64,000 nt of DNA, from NCBI RefSeq assembly GCF_000377745.1, contig NZ_KB898707.1, forward strand, positions 554,482 to 618,481, given 5' to 3'. Below are positions 34,541 through 44,090 of the stretch, piece by piece. The position numbers and the translations under genes are program-made. Position 1 is the stretch's first letter; each line of letters opens with the position of its first letter. This DNA is from Gilvimarinus chinensis DSM 19667 (GTDB taxonomy: Bacteria > Pseudomonadota > Gammaproteobacteria > Pseudomonadales > Cellvibrionaceae). The notes under the pieces were generated by a model. It saw only the letters and a program-made list of their open reading frames with translations, was not told where the DNA came from and made no database searches.

Positions 34541-35215
34541 CTAAGGTTTGTGCACCTTTTTAGGGTGCTTACGCGCTGGATAGCAACTACGGCATAGGCC
34601 ACACACCCGGCCGTCGCAGCCTCTTGCGGTGCAGTATTCGCGGCCGTAAAAAATAATTTGTAAATGCAGCTTGTTCCAATGCTCTTCAGGGAACAGGCGC
34701 TTTAAGTCTTTCTCGGTTTGCACCACATTTTTACCGCTGGTGAGCCCCCAGCGTTGTGCCAGGCGGTGAATGTGAGTATCGACGGGGAAGGCCGGTACCC
34801 CAAAGGCCTGGGCCATTACCACGCTCGCCGTTTTATGACCTACGCCCGGCAGGGATTCCAGCGCTTCCATATCGGCAGGCACCATGCCGTTGTACTCGTC
34901 GACAAGACGCTGGCTCAGTACGGATATGGCTTTGGATTTTTGCGGTGACAGGCCGCAGGGTCGAATGACCGCTTTGATCTCTTCTACGGGTACCTTGGCC
35001 ATATCGAAGGGATTGTCCGCAAGTGCCCACAGGTGGGGTGTGACCTGGTTGACCCGCTCATCGGTGCATTGCGCCGACAGCAATACAGCCACCAAGAGGC
35101 TGTAGGCATCGAAATGGTCAAGAGGAATGGGCGGCGCAGGGTATAGCTGATTTAACGTTTGTTGAATCAGCGCAACACGCTCCGCTTTGCTTAAATTTTT
35201 GCGTTCGGTTCCCAC
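34541..35215 (-). CDS. nth: Endonuclease III with unusual iron-sulfur cysteine spacing
   Basis: A 224-residue base-excision repair DNA glycosylase/AP lyase for oxidised pyrimidines. The helix-hairpin-helix is LPGVGHKTA with catalytic Lys128, and the catalytic Asp146 is in FPVDTHIHR. The C-terminal Cys residues are at 195, 200, 205, 208 and 211. The canonical [4Fe-4S] spacing of Nth is C-x6-C-x2-C-x5-C, and none of the possible sets of four here matches it. The gene begins at GTG 35215, 2 bp after dapC, and so is translated with the lysine/nitrogen block. The position between dapC and the ArsC-family gene is not the standard Pseudomonas arrangement. Function is secure; cluster ligation is open. 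Confidence 0.92.
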   Translation of the reverse strand: MGTERKNLSKAERVALIQQTLNQLYPAPPIPLDHFDAYSLLVAVLLSAQCTDERVNQVTPHLWALADNPFDMAKVPVEEIKAVIRPCGLSPQKSKAISVLSQRLVDEYNGMVPADMEALESLPGVGHKTASVVMAQAFGVPAFPVDTHIHRLAQRWGLTSGKNVVQTEKDLKRLFPEEHWNKLHLQIIFYGREYCTARGCDGRVCGLCRSCYPARKHPKKVHKP

Positions 35216-35217
35216 CG

Positions 35218-36414
35218 TTACAGCCTGCTAACAAAGCGGCGAATACGATGTGCGGCTTCAACGCATTCATCCTCGGTGGCCACCAAGGCCATGCGCACAT
35301 AGTGTTCACCCGGATTCACACCATCGCATTCACGGGATAAATACGCGCCGGGTAATACGGTGATGTTTTCTTCGGCGAACAGGCGCTGGGCAAACATCTC
35401 ACCACTGATAGGAAGTTTGGGCCACAGGTAAAAGCCTGCTTCGGGCATGGTGACGTCCAGGCAGTCGTCGAGAATATTCAAAACGGCGTCAAATTTGGTC
35501 CGATACGCGTCGCGGTTGGCAAGCACATGGTCTTCATCGTTCCAGGCAGCGACGCTGGCAATTTGGCTCGGTACCGGCATAGCGCAGCCATGATAGGTGC
35601 GGTAGGTTAAAAACTTTTGCAGAATCGTCGCATCGCCTGCCACAAAGCCCGAGCGTAGCCCGGGCAAGTTTGAACGCTTCGATAAACTGTGAAAGACCAC
35701 GCAGCGAGCGTAGTCGTTGCGGCCCATATCGCTGGCGGCCTGCAGCAAACCGGGCGGAGGGTTTTTCTCATCGCGATACAGTTCGCTGTAGCATTCGTCC
35801 GAGGCGATAACAAAATCGTATTGATCGGCGAGCTTGATAAGGGTTTGAAATTGTTCGGTGCTGATCACCGCGCCGGTTGGGTTGCCCGGGGTGCAAATAT
35901 ACAGCAGTTGGCAGTCGCGCCACACTTGCGCATCAATGGCATCAAAATCAGGAATAAAACCATTGCTGGCGGTGCAGTTCAAAAAGTGTGGTTTCGCACC
36001 GGCCAGCAACGCGGCGCCTTCGTAAATTTGGTAAAAGGGATTAGGGCTGACCACTAGCGGGTTATGCTGAGATCGATCCACCACTGCTTGCGCAAAAGCG
36101 AACAGTGCTTCACGTGTGCCGTTTACCGGCAGTACTTGTGTTTCAGCATCCAAGGGTGTGCACAGTTGAAAGCGGTGGTTGGCCCAGTGCGCAATTGCTT
36201 CGCGCAGCTCAGGCAGGCCCTTGGTGGCTGGGTAATTAGCCAGCCGGTTCAGGTTTTCGCTGAGTGTGCGCAATACAAACGCTGGGGGTTCGTGTTTTGG
36301 TTCGCCAATGGATAACGCAATGTGCGCTAAATCGTTAGGCGGTGTTATGCTCGCTTTTAACGCGGCGAGCTTTTCAAAAGGGTAGGGGTGTAACAGGTCT
36401 AAGTCGTGATTCAT
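35218..36414 (-). CDS. dapC: Succinyldiaminopimelate aminotransferase
   Basis: A 398-residue fold-type I aminotransferase using PLP. Key features are NGTREALFAFAQ, CTPGNPTGAV, DECYSELYR and the Schiff-base lysine Lys246 in FHSLSKRSN, with FVAGD after it. The N-terminal HPYPFEKLAALKASI is characteristic of the DapC group, which converts N-succinyl-2-amino-6-ketopimelate to N-succinyl-LL-diaminopimelate with glutamate as donor. The substrate of DapD feeds it, and dapD lies two genes downstream in the same direction. It starts 12 bp after glnD. The name rests on both sequence and gene order. Confidence 0.93.
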   Translation of the reverse strand: MNHDLDLLHPYPFEKLAALKASITPPNDLAHIALSIGEPKHEPPAFVLRTLSENLNRLANYPATKGLPELREAIAHWANHRFQLCTPLDAETQVLPVNGTREALFAFAQAVVDRSQHNPLVVSPNPFYQIYEGAALLAGAKPHFLNCTASNGFIPDFDAIDAQVWRDCQLLYICTPGNPTGAVISTEQFQTLIKLADQYDFVIASDECYSELYRDEKNPPPGLLQAASDMGRNDYARCVVFHSLSKRSNLPGLRSGFVAGDATILQKFLTYRTYHGCAMPVPSQIASVAAWNDEDHVLANRDAYRTKFDAVLNILDDCLDVTMPEAGFYLWPKLPISGEMFAQRLFAEENITVLPGAYLSRECDGVNPGEHYVRMALVATEDECVEAAHRIRRFVSRL

Positions 36415-36426
36415 GGGCAGTAGTCG

Positions 36427-39144
36427 TTAGTAGCCTGCGGCCTGGTCAACGCGGTCGTCCAGCTGGCGACAAATTTCGTCTTGCAGTCGCTTGCACAGTT
36501 CCGGATCGGACAGCGGGTTGCCTTGGTTGTCGGTAATAAAGAATATATCTTCAACGCGTTCGCCTAAGGTGGCGATTTTTGCATTTTGCAGGTGCAGATC
36601 AAAATCAATAAAGATTCGCCCGATACAGGCCAGAAGGCCGGGGCGGTCGGGACTAATCACTTCTAAAAGCGTGCAGCCGCTGATGATGTCGTTGCGAATA
36701 ATCGTGCGCGTGGGGCGAGTAAAATGTTTCAATCTGCGTGGCGTTCGGCGAATGGTTTTATCTTGTGATTCGTCGGTGTCTTGCAGTTCTTTTGTCAGTG
36801 TGTCGTGAATGCGTTTTAACACCGCGGGGTCGGTGCCCAGGGGTTCGCCGTCTTGGTTGAGCACAAAGAAGGTGTCCAGGGTGTAGCCCGATTTGGAGTT
36901 GTAAATCCGGGCGTCCTGAATGCTCAGGTTCATCAAGTCGAGTGCAGAGGCAATGGCGGCAAAGACGTTGTCGCGGCCTTTGCTGCGGACGAAAATTTGC
37001 GTAGCGCCTTCCAGCTCTTTGCTGGGCGTTTCCTGAATCAGGATCAATGGCCCTTTGCTGTCATCGTGTTGAACAATCGCTTCGGTGTGCCACGCGATAT
37101 CTAAGAAAGATTCGCGTAAAAAATACTCATCGTTCACATCTTCCCACACCGCGTCGCATTGCTCGGTGGTGATGTTATGCCGGTTAAGGCGCGCGATGGC
37201 AGCCTGCTGGGTTTCTTCAATCCAGTCTTGTTTATCGATGGGGTTTTCAAGCCCGCGACGCAGGGCGCGTTTGGTTTCTAGGTAAAGTGTGCGCATTAAG
37301 CTGGCGCGCCAAGTGTTCCATAAGTCGGGGTTGGTGGCGTTAATGTCGGCCACCGTCAGCGCGTAGAGGTAATCCAGATGCATCTGGTCCCCTACGGTAA
37401 GGGCAAAGTTATGGATGACTTCTGGGTCTGAGATGTCTTGCTTCTGCGAGACCGAAGACATTAATAAGTGCTTTTCGACAAGCCAGCTGATTAAACGGGT
37501 TTCGCGTGGAGATAAATTGTGGCGCACGCCAAACTCTTCCGCGTCTATCGCGCCCAGTTCTGAGTGGTCGCCACCGCGTCCTTTGGCAATATCGTGGTAC
37601 AGGCCTGCCATGAGCAAGGTTTCTACTTTGGGTAAGCGCCGCATGACGTGCCAGGCCACTGGGTAATCTTCGCGGGCCTGGGGCAGTAAGAAATTACACA
37701 GGTTCTGTACCAGCAGCAGGGTGTGTGCATCGACCGTATAAATATGAAACAGGTCGTGCTGCATTTGCCCGGTAACACGGCCAAACTCGGGCAGATAAAG
37801 CCCCAAAATACCGTACCGCGACATTCGCTTTAAGTTTTCTACTAACTGGTCTGGATAGCTGAATAACTGTAAAAACAGCCCGGTGTTACGCGAATCGGTA
37901 CGATAGCTCTCGTCAATAAGGTGGCGATTCTCGCGCATCAAGCGAATGGTCGAGGCACGCACGCCGCGGATGTCTGGGTTTTGCGCCATCAGCACAAAAA
38001 TTTCCAGCATCGCTGAGGGCGATTCTTCAAAAACGTAAATGTGAGCGACTTCAATATAGTCATCACGGCGTTGAAACCGCTCGTTGATGGGCGTGACGGT
38101 TTTCTTGACGCCGCGCTGCAAAATGGCTTCATAGAGAAATTGCAGCAGTACATCGTTGAGTTCACGCAGCGACATCACCAGGCGATAATATTTGTGCATA
38201 AACTGCTCAACGGCGAGGTTTTCATCGTTGTCTTTATAGCCAAATATTTTCGCCAGTTCGCGCTGGTGGTCAAACAGCAGTCTATCTTCCGGGCGCTTGG
38301 CAATCATGTGCAGCCCGTATCGCACACGCCACAGAAATTCTTCGCCGTTTTGCAGTAAAGAGAATTCTTCTTCGGTGAAAAAGCCTTTGCCGTCCAGTTG
38401 TTTGAGTGTGCGAACCTTAAAAAAGCGCTTTGCCACCCAGCCGATCATTTGAATATCGCGCAGCCCGCCGGGCGCGTTTTTGATGTTGGGCTCTAAGTTG
38501 TATTCGCTGTTTTTGTATTTCTCGTGACGTTGCTCTTGCTCTGCAAACTTCGCTTTGAAAAACTCATCGGCAGGCCAGAGTTTATCGGTATCAGCTTTGG
38601 CGCGCAGCTGTTCGCGTAAATTGGCGTCGCCCACTAATGTGCGCGACTCCATCAAATTCGTGGCGACGGTGATGTCACTGCGGCCAATTTCCAGGCACTG
38701 GTTTACGGTGCGCACACTGTGGCCGATTTCCAGACCGATATCCCATAGCAGCGTAAGAAAGCGCTCTAAGTTCTCGCGGCAGCTTTCTTCTAAGCCTGCG
38801 TCGAGCAAAATCAGAAGATCGATGTCTGAATGTGGGTGCAGCTCGCAGCGCCCATAACCGCCTACGGCTTCTAAGCTGATGCCTTTGGGCCAGTCAAATT
38901 GATACCAGGCGTAGTGCAACAGGCAGTCGACAAACAGCGCTCGCTCGTGAATCAGTGCGCGTATATCTTCGCCCTCGCAAAAACGCACATCAAACTGAGC
39001 GTTTGCGGCGGTGATGGCGTCTTTAAATACGGTGATGACGGGTTGCTCTGCCAGAGCCCGCCGAAAGCGGCTCTGGTCAAAGAAAAATAGCGGGCGAGTG
39101 AAATAGGGCAGGCTGTCGTCGGTCACTGTCGGGGTTTCCGTCAC
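36427..39144 (-). CDS. glnD: [Protein-PII] uridylyltransferase / uridylyl-removing enzyme
   Basis: A 905-residue nitrogen sensor that uridylylates and deuridylylates PII (GlnB/GlnK) according to glutamine. Parts in order: nucleotidyltransferase domain with GGYGR (95-99) and Asp107-Ile-Asp109; a helical linker with FRDIQMIGWVAK-type sequence; an HD hydrolase domain with LYHDIAKGRGGDHSELG; and two ACT domains near the end (KGRDNVFAAIASALD and SPDRPGLLACIGRIF). The length matches the family (about 890-900). It starts 2 bp past the map stop codon and is followed by dapC at 12 bp, the order found in Pseudomonas. PII genes are not in this window. Confidence 0.96.
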   Translation of the reverse strand: MTETPTVTDDSLPYFTRPLFFFDQSRFRRALAEQPVITVFKDAITAANAQFDVRFCEGEDIRALIHERALFVDCLLHYAWYQFDWPKGISLEAVGGYGRCELHPHSDIDLLILLDAGLEESCRENLERFLTLLWDIGLEIGHSVRTVNQCLEIGRSDITVATNLMESRTLVGDANLREQLRAKADTDKLWPADEFFKAKFAEQEQRHEKYKNSEYNLEPNIKNAPGGLRDIQMIGWVAKRFFKVRTLKQLDGKGFFTEEEFSLLQNGEEFLWRVRYGLHMIAKRPEDRLLFDHQRELAKIFGYKDNDENLAVEQFMHKYYRLVMSLRELNDVLLQFLYEAILQRGVKKTVTPINERFQRRDDYIEVAHIYVFEESPSAMLEIFVLMAQNPDIRGVRASTIRLMRENRHLIDESYRTDSRNTGLFLQLFSYPDQLVENLKRMSRYGILGLYLPEFGRVTGQMQHDLFHIYTVDAHTLLLVQNLCNFLLPQAREDYPVAWHVMRRLPKVETLLMAGLYHDIAKGRGGDHSELGAIDAEEFGVRHNLSPRETRLISWLVEKHLLMSSVSQKQDISDPEVIHNFALTVGDQMHLDYLYALTVADINATNPDLWNTWRASLMRTLYLETKRALRRGLENPIDKQDWIEETQQAAIARLNRHNITTEQCDAVWEDVNDEYFLRESFLDIAWHTEAIVQHDDSKGPLILIQETPSKELEGATQIFVRSKGRDNVFAAIASALDLMNLSIQDARIYNSKSGYTLDTFFVLNQDGEPLGTDPAVLKRIHDTLTKELQDTDESQDKTIRRTPRRLKHFTRPTRTIIRNDIISGCTLLEVISPDRPGLLACIGRIFIDFDLHLQNAKIATLGERVEDIFFITDNQGNPLSDPELCKRLQDEICRQLDDRVDQAAGY

Positions 39145-39146
39145 GG

Positions 39147-39917
39147 TTAGAAAGACTCTTCCTTACGAGCGGTTAATACTTCAACGCCATCGGCGGTAAC
39201 GGCGAGGGTGTGCTCCCATTGGGCGGAGAGTCGCCCGTCTTTGGTCTCTACCGTCCAGCCGTCGCGCTTGAGCTTGGTGGCGGCTTTACCGGCGTTAATC
39301 ATCGGCTCAATGGTGAAGGTCATGCCTTCTTTTAATTCCAATCCGGTACCGGGGCGACCATAGTGCAGTACTTGAGGCTCTTCGTGAAAGACGGTGCCTA
39401 TACCGTGGCCGCAATATTCTTTAACCACCGAATAGTAATTTGCCTCGGCGTGTTTTTGAATCACAGCGCCAATGTCACCCAGGCGACAGCCGGGTTTAAC
39501 CAGCTCGATGCCTTTGTACAAACACTCTTGTGTGACTTCAACCAGGCGTTTGGCGTGGGGTGCAGGCTCGCCTACAAAGTACATTTTACTGGTGTCGCCG
39601 TGGTAGCCCTCATAAATCACGGTAACGTCAATATTGATGATGTCGCCGTTTTTTAAGGCTTTTTTCTCGGAGGGAATGCCGTGGCAAATAACATGGTTGA
39701 CCGACGTGCAGATCGATTTGGGGAAGCCGCGATAACCCAGACAAGCGGGGATGGCCTTTTGCTCATCGACAATGTAATCGTGGCAAATTTTATCCAGCTC
39801 GGCGGTGGTGACCCCGGCTTTGACGTGTGGCTCGATGATTTCCAGCACTTCGGCGGCCATGCGGCCGGCAATGCGCATTTTGGCAATATCTTCGGGAGTT
39901 TTGATCGATACGGTCAT
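39147..39917 (-). CDS. map: Methionine aminopeptidase, type I
   Basis: A 256-residue cytosolic metalloprotease that removes initiator Met from nascent proteins. The start at 39917 gives the family N-terminus MTVSIKTPEDIAKMRIAGR; a start 10 codons earlier is less likely. Metal ligands are Asp97 (NIDVTV), Asp108 (HGDTSK), the His in GHGIGTVFHEEP, and the Glu residues in FTIEPMI and QWEHTLAV. It leads the minus-strand block that continues into glnD with 2-bp spacing. In most gammaproteobacteria map sits directly back-to-back with rpsB; here a uxuA remnant lies between them. Confidence 0.96.
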   Translation of the reverse strand: MTVSIKTPEDIAKMRIAGRMAAEVLEIIEPHVKAGVTTAELDKICHDYIVDEQKAIPACLGYRGFPKSICTSVNHVICHGIPSEKKALKNGDIINIDVTVIYEGYHGDTSKMYFVGEPAPHAKRLVEVTQECLYKGIELVKPGCRLGDIGAVIQKHAEANYYSVVKEYCGHGIGTVFHEEPQVLHYGRPGTGLELKEGMTFTIEPMINAGKAATKLKRDGWTVETKDGRLSAQWEHTLAVTADGVEVLTARKEESF

Positions 39918-39975
39918 GGTGTCTCGCTTTCGCTGGGTGCTGCCCAAAATTCAAAAGCGCTAGTTTAACCGATTG

Positions 39976-40003
39976 GCCGCCGGGACTACAGTCCGCGGCG
40001 GCG
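39976..40003. other. GC-rich stem-loop between map and the uxuA remnant
   Basis: GCCGCC...GGACT and GTCC...GGCGGC form an imperfect GC-rich hairpin in the 100-bp gap between the uxuA stop and the map start. There is no T-tract on either strand, so it is not a standard terminator. It might shape the 3' end of the uxuA transcript. Confidence 0.4.
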
Positions 40004-40017
40004 TTACAGGGGTGGCC

Positions 40018-41200
40018 TTAGCGTGCTGCGAGTGTTTCGAGGGTATGAATGACGCCTCGCAACTCCGCAAGGCCGCGCATTCTTCCCGCGTAGGAGTAGC
40101 CGGGGTTGATGCCCGCTTTGCCAATTTCATCGCCCATCAGGTGGCCGTGGTCGGGGCGCATGGCGATGGGGGGCAGGGTGCTGTTGCTGGAGCGACGGCG
40201 TTTTTCCTCGCTAAGCAGTGCATCGATAAGGCCGACCATATCATTGTCGCCGTCTAAGTGATCGGATTCATAAAACGAGCCATCCGCTTCACGTTTAATG
40301 TTGCGCAGGTGTACAAAGTAAATGTTCTCTCCGAACTCGCGCACCATATCCACCAGGTCGTTGTCGCCGCGGGCGCCGTAGGAGCCTGCGCATAACGTAA
40401 GGCCGTTGGCGGGACTTTTGGCAGCGGCCAGCAGTGCGCGCGCGTCCGCCTGGGTGGAGACTACGCGGGGCAAGCCGAACAGGGAAAACGGCGGGTCGTC
40501 CGGGTGGATGGCCAGGCGCACGCCCACTTTTTCAGCAACTGGCACCACTTCGCGCAAGAAGGTGAACAGGTTGGCCCGCATGCCTTCGTCGCCGAGGGCG
40601 ATAAACTCTTCGATGGTCGCGCGAATACCGTCGCGATCATAGCTGCCTTCACCCCCGGGCAGGCCAGCGATGAGGTTTTTCTCCAGCAGCGCTTTTTCCT
40701 GCTCGCTCATGACGTCCAGGCGAGCTTTGGCTTTGTGCAGCACCTCGGGCGCGTAATCTTGCTCGGCGCTCGTGCGTTTGAGGATGTAAACGTCGTAAGC
40801 GGCGATATCGTTCATTTCAAAGCGCAGCGCCTGCGATTGATTGGGTAGGGTGTAGTACAGGTTGGTGCGAGTCCAGTCCACCACCGGCATAAAGTTGTAG
40901 CGCACGTCAAAAACGCCAGCCGCCACATTGCGCAGTGATTGCTGGTAGTTGGCAATGTAGCGCTGATAATCGCCGGTGCGGGTTTTGATGTCATTGTGCA
41001 GAGGTATACTTTCGATAACGCTCTACTCAAGGCCGGCCGCTTCAATTTCGTTTTGCGCGCCTGAATCTCTTCCAGGGGCCAGATTTCTCCCGTTGGAATG
41101 TAGTGGTGCAGTGAGGTGACTATGCCGAGGCACCGGCCTGGCGAATATTGGCCAGAGTGACGGTGTCCTTGGGGCCAAACCAGCGCCAGGTTTCTTTCAT
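40018..41200 (-). pseudogene. uxuA: Mannonate dehydratase, 5' end disrupted
   Basis: The body from codon GTG 40926 to the stop at 40018 encodes about 302 residues that match UxuA closely (YNFMPVVDWTRTN, then IHPDDPPFSLFGLPR, CAGSYGARGDNDL, MRPDHGH). UxuA proteins are about 390 residues. The missing N-terminus is present upstream but broken. ATG at 41200 starts [16 protein letters not shown], then a one-base loss near 41123-41128 shifts the frame into TAG. A second one-base loss lies in a short T run at 41051-41054. An in-frame TAG at 41023-41025 replaces the Trp expected before SVIES. UxuA converts D-mannonate to 2-keto-3-deoxygluconate in hexuronate use. Either the gene is decaying or the stretch contains sequencing errors. 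Confidence 0.85.
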
Positions 41201-41235
41201 GTGGGCTCCATTAAGTGTCTGCTTTGGTGATGGTT

Positions 41236-41248
41236 TTATGGACCATAA
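41236..41248. promoter_or_regulatory. Palindrome upstream of uxuA, possible GntR-type operator
   Basis: TTATGG-A-CCATAA is a perfect 6-bp inverted repeat with one central base, 36-48 bp before the uxuA ATG. FadR-type GntR regulators of hexuronate genes bind short palindromes of this general form. No second copy was noted in the window. Confidence 0.4.
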
Positions 41249-41288
41249 GTTGGCTGGTGTAATATTGCGGTTTATCTCAGGCAAAATC

Positions 41289-41317
41289 TTTCTTTACCTG
41301 CATTGTTGTGGTATAAA
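41289..41317 (+). promoter_or_regulatory. Candidate rpsB promoter with GC-rich discriminator
   Basis: A TATAAA -10 box at 41312-41317 is followed at once by GCGCGCC, a discriminator of the kind found in stringently controlled ribosomal promoters. The -35 region is weak (TTTCTT at 17-bp spacing). It would give a leader of about 165 nt before rpsB. Confidence 0.45.
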
Positions 41318-41344
41318 GCGCGCCTCCCGTAAATAGGTTGGTGC

Positions 41345-41487
41345 AAAAGCGTCCCGCTTATGGCCACTTTTTGCCGGAGATTACACATTTTAAATGTCAC
41401 ACATATACCGACACGTTCAGCCTGGGTGCCCGCAAGGGTTGGCTAGCGGGGTATATGGAGGCCTAACCCGATACACAGGAAAATATT
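41345..41487 (+). ncRNA. rpsB mRNA leader, possible S2-binding (t44-type) element
   Basis: The 140-nt leader can fold with GGGTTGG (about 41437) pairing with CCTAACCC (about 41461), enclosing GCGGGGTATATGGAGG. In gammaproteobacteria the rpsB leader contains a conserved element (t44 RNA) used by ribosomal protein S2 to repress rpsB-tsf. The match here is by position and general form only. Confidence 0.45.
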
Positions 41488-42231
41488 ATGCCTACAGTAA
41501 GCATGCGCGATATGCTGCAAGCGGGTGTCCACTTTGGTCACCAAACCCGTTACTGGAACCCAAAGATGAACCGTTTCATCTTTGGCGCTCGTAACAAGAT
41601 TCATATCATTAACCTGGAGCACACTGTTCCAGCGTTCAACGAGACCCTTGAGCTGGTTAAGCAAATGGGCTCGCAAAAGAAAAAAATTCTGTTTGTTGGT
41701 ACCAAGCGCGCTGCACAGAAAATCATCAAAGAGCAGGCTGATCGTGTAGGCCAGCCTTACGTAAGCCACCGCTGGTTGGGCGGCATGCTGACTAACTTCA
41801 AAACCATTCGCGCCTCTATCCGTCGTTACCGCGACCTGGAAGCTCAGGCTCAGGACGGCACTTTCGAAAAGCTGACCAAGAAAGAAGCTCTGATGCGTAC
41901 CCGCGATATGGAGAAGCTGGAGCGCTCTATCGGTGGTATTAAAGATATGGGCGGCCTGCCAGACGCGTTGTTTGTGGTTGACGTTGATCACGAGCGCATT
42001 GCCGTACAAGAGGCTAACAAGCTGGGTATTCCGGTGATTGGTGTGGTGGATACCAACTCTGATCCCGATGGCATTGATTACGTTATTCCAGGCAACGATG
42101 ACGCCATTCGCGCCATTCGTCTGTACGTAACCGCTATTGCTGATGCCGCCGCTGAAGGTGCCTCTCAGGCTCAGGCTGTGCCAAACAAAGACGAATATGT
42201 TGCCGCTGAAGGTGAAGCTGCTGCTGAGTAA
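41488..42231 (+). CDS. rpsB: 30S ribosomal protein S2
   Basis: A 247-residue ribosomal protein of the small subunit. The opening [27 protein letters not shown] and the middle [17 protein letters not shown] and [15 protein letters not shown] are diagnostic, as is [19 protein letters not shown]. The last 20 or so residues are an Ala/Glu-rich tail. ATG follows AGGAAA. It opens the long plus-strand block and is followed by tsf after 117 bp that contain an attenuator-like hairpin. In E. coli S2 represses its own operon through the leader. Confidence 0.98.
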   Translation: MPTVSMRDMLQAGVHFGHQTRYWNPKMNRFIFGARNKIHIINLEHTVPAFNETLELVKQMGSQKKKILFVGTKRAAQKIIKEQADRVGQPYVSHRWLGGMLTNFKTIRASIRRYRDLEAQAQDGTFEKLTKKEALMRTRDMEKLERSIGGIKDMGGLPDALFVVDVDHERIAVQEANKLGIPVIGVVDTNSDPDGIDYVIPGNDDAIRAIRLYVTAIADAAAEGASQAQAVPNKDEYVAAEGEAAAE

Positions 42232-42282
42232 GCCGCACGCTTGTAACCTTTTAGTGCTTAATTAGCACGTAAAGTGCAACAC

Positions 42283-42316
42283 AAAGGGGTGGGCCTGCCG
42301 GTTTGCCCCTTTTTTC
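42283..42316 (+). terminator. Attenuator-like hairpin between rpsB and tsf
   Basis: AAAGGGG at 42283-42289 can pair with GCCCCTTTT near 42305-42313, followed by a T run. It would partly terminate transcription between the two genes and so set their ratio. A second palindrome, GTGCTTAATTAGCAC, lies just upstream at 42254-42268. Confidence 0.65.
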
Positions 42317-42348
42317 AATAGACATTTGCAAATCAAGAGGATAGATAC

Positions 42349-43218
42349 ATGGCAGCTATCTCTGCTTCTCTGGTAAAAGAACTGCGCGAGCGCACCGGCC
42401 TGGGCATGATGGAATGTAAAAAAGCTCTGGCTGAGGTGGATGGTGATCTGGAACAGGCGATTGAAAACCTGCGTAAGGCCAGTGGTCTGAAAGCATCCAA
42501 AAAAGCCGGTCGTACTGCCGCTGACGGTGTTGTTGCCGCTAAAGTGGCCGACGACAACAGCTACGCTGTGGTACTGGAAGTTAACAGTGAAACCGACTTT
42601 GTTGCCCGCGATGAAGGCTTCCTGTCTTTCGTTAACACTGTGTTAGATAAAGCTTTTGCTGATAAGCAAGAAGACGTTGCGGCTCTGATGGCTGGTGATT
42701 TGGAGTCTGCCCGTGAAGCGCTGGTGCAAAAAATCGGCGAAAACATCGGTGTGCGCCGTGTGGCCGTAGTTGAAGGTGGTTTGGTTGACGCTTACGTTCA
42801 CTCAAACAACCGTATCGCGTCTATCATCAAGCTTGATGGCGGCAGCGCTGAGCTGGCTCGCGATATTGCTATGCATGTTGCGGCGGTAAACCCACAGGTG
42901 GTTAAGCCTGAAGATATGCCAGCCGACGTGGTAGAAAAAGAGAAAGAAATCATCAAGGCTCAGCCTGATATGGAAGGTAAACCTGCCGAGATCGTTGAGA
43001 AGATGATGGTAGGTCGTATCAATAAGTTCTTGAAAGAGAGCAGCTTGATTGAGCAGCCCTTCGTTAAAAACCCAGAGCTGACCGTTGGTAAGCTGGCGAA
43101 AGAGGCCGGTGCCAGCATTGATAGCATGGTCCGCTTTGAAGTGGGTGAAGGTATTGAGAAGGAAGAAGCTGATTTTGCGGCTGAAGTTGCCGCACAGGTT
43201 GCTGCTTCTAAAGGCTAA
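42349..43218 (+). CDS. tsf: Translation elongation factor Ts
   Basis: A 289-residue guanine-nucleotide exchange factor that recycles EF-Tu-GDP. The N-terminal UBA-like module holds [20 protein letters not shown], and the core begins with [16 protein letters not shown]. The C-terminal part has [17 protein letters not shown], the usual helical module. The ATG follows AGAGGAT. It pairs with rpsB in the conserved rpsB-tsf unit and ends at a strong hairpin before pyrH. Confidence 0.98.
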   Translation: MAAISASLVKELRERTGLGMMECKKALAEVDGDLEQAIENLRKASGLKASKKAGRTAADGVVAAKVADDNSYAVVLEVNSETDFVARDEGFLSFVNTVLDKAFADKQEDVAALMAGDLESAREALVQKIGENIGVRRVAVVEGGLVDAYVHSNNRIASIIKLDGGSAELARDIAMHVAAVNPQVVKPEDMPADVVEKEKEIIKAQPDMEGKPAEIVEKMMVGRINKFLKESSLIEQPFVKNPELTVGKLAKEAGASIDSMVRFEVGEGIEKEEADFAAEVAAQVAASKG

Positions 43219-43258
43219 GCCAAGGCTTAGTATTCGTTCCGTCCATCGGGCGGGACGC

Positions 43259-43290
43259 ACACAAAAGGAGGTCGGATACCCATCCGGCCT
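43259..43290 (+). terminator. Terminator between tsf and pyrH
   Basis: ACAAAAGGAGG-CGGAT and ATCCG-CCTCCTTTTGT form a long stem ending in TTTTGTTG, 41 bp after the tsf stop. It separates rpsB-tsf from the pyrH-frr unit. Confidence 0.85.
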
Positions 43291-43346
43291 CCTTTTGTTG
43301 TAAACTGCCCCCCGTTTTTATCCCCCCGGCTTGCAGGAGATCAGTC

Positions 43347-44090
43347 ATGCCTAACCCCCGCGATAAGAAATACAAACGTATTTTGCTCAAATTGAGTGGT
43401 GAAGAGTTGATGGGGGCCGAGGGCTTTGGGATTGACCCCAAGGTGCTGGACAAAATGGCACTTGAAATTGGTCAGTTGGTCGGCATCGGTGTTCAGGTAG
43501 GTTTGGTTATCGGTGGTGGCAACCTGTTTCGCGGCGCGGCGTTGAGTGCGGCGGGCCTTGATCGCGTTACCGGCGACCACATGGGCATGCTCGCTACAGT
43601 AATGAACGCGCTGGCGATGCGCGATGCGCTGGAGCGTTCCAATATCTCATCCAGGGTGATGTCTGCGATTCCCATGAGTGGTATTGTCGAGCATTACGAC
43701 CGCCGCCACGCGATTCGCTGCTTGAACGCCGGTGAGGTGGTGATCTTCTCCGCCGGAACCGGCAACCCCTTCTTTACAACCGATTCGGCCGCCTGTTTAC
43801 GCGGTATTGAAGTGGAGGCCGATATTGTTCTTAAGGCCACCAAAGTGGATGGCGTGTACACCGATGACCCAATGAAGGTGGCCGATGCCACAAAATACGA
43901 TCGCTTGACCTACGACAAGGTGCTGGAGGACAAACTGGGGGTAATGGATTTGACCGCGATTTGCCTGTGCCGCGAGCACGACATGCCCGTGCGGGTGTTT
44001 CGCATGAATAAAAGTGGTGCCCTGCTCAATATTGTGGTGGGCAGCAACGAGGGTACATTAATAGAAGAGGGTAGCTCCCATGTTGAATGA
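43347..44090 (+). CDS. pyrH: UMP kinase
   Basis: A 247-residue hexameric amino-acid-kinase-fold enzyme that phosphorylates UMP to [15 protein letters not shown], the glycine loop [10 protein letters not shown], and the uridylate-binding [13 protein letters not shown] are all present, with DGVYTDDP later. The ATG follows GGAGATC. It overlaps frr by 11 bp, showing translational coupling, as expected for pyrH-frr. Length is close to E. coli PyrH (241). Confidence 0.98.
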   Translation: MPNPRDKKYKRILLKLSGEELMGAEGFGIDPKVLDKMALEIGQLVGIGVQVGLVIGGGNLFRGAALSAAGLDRVTGDHMGMLATVMNALAMRDALERSNISSRVMSAIPMSGIVEHYDRRHAIRCLNAGEVVIFSAGTGNPFFTTDSAACLRGIEVEADIVLKATKVDGVYTDDPMKVADATKYDRLTYDKVLEDKLGVMDLTAICLCREHDMPVRVFRMNKSGALLNIVVGSNEGTLIEEGSSHVE

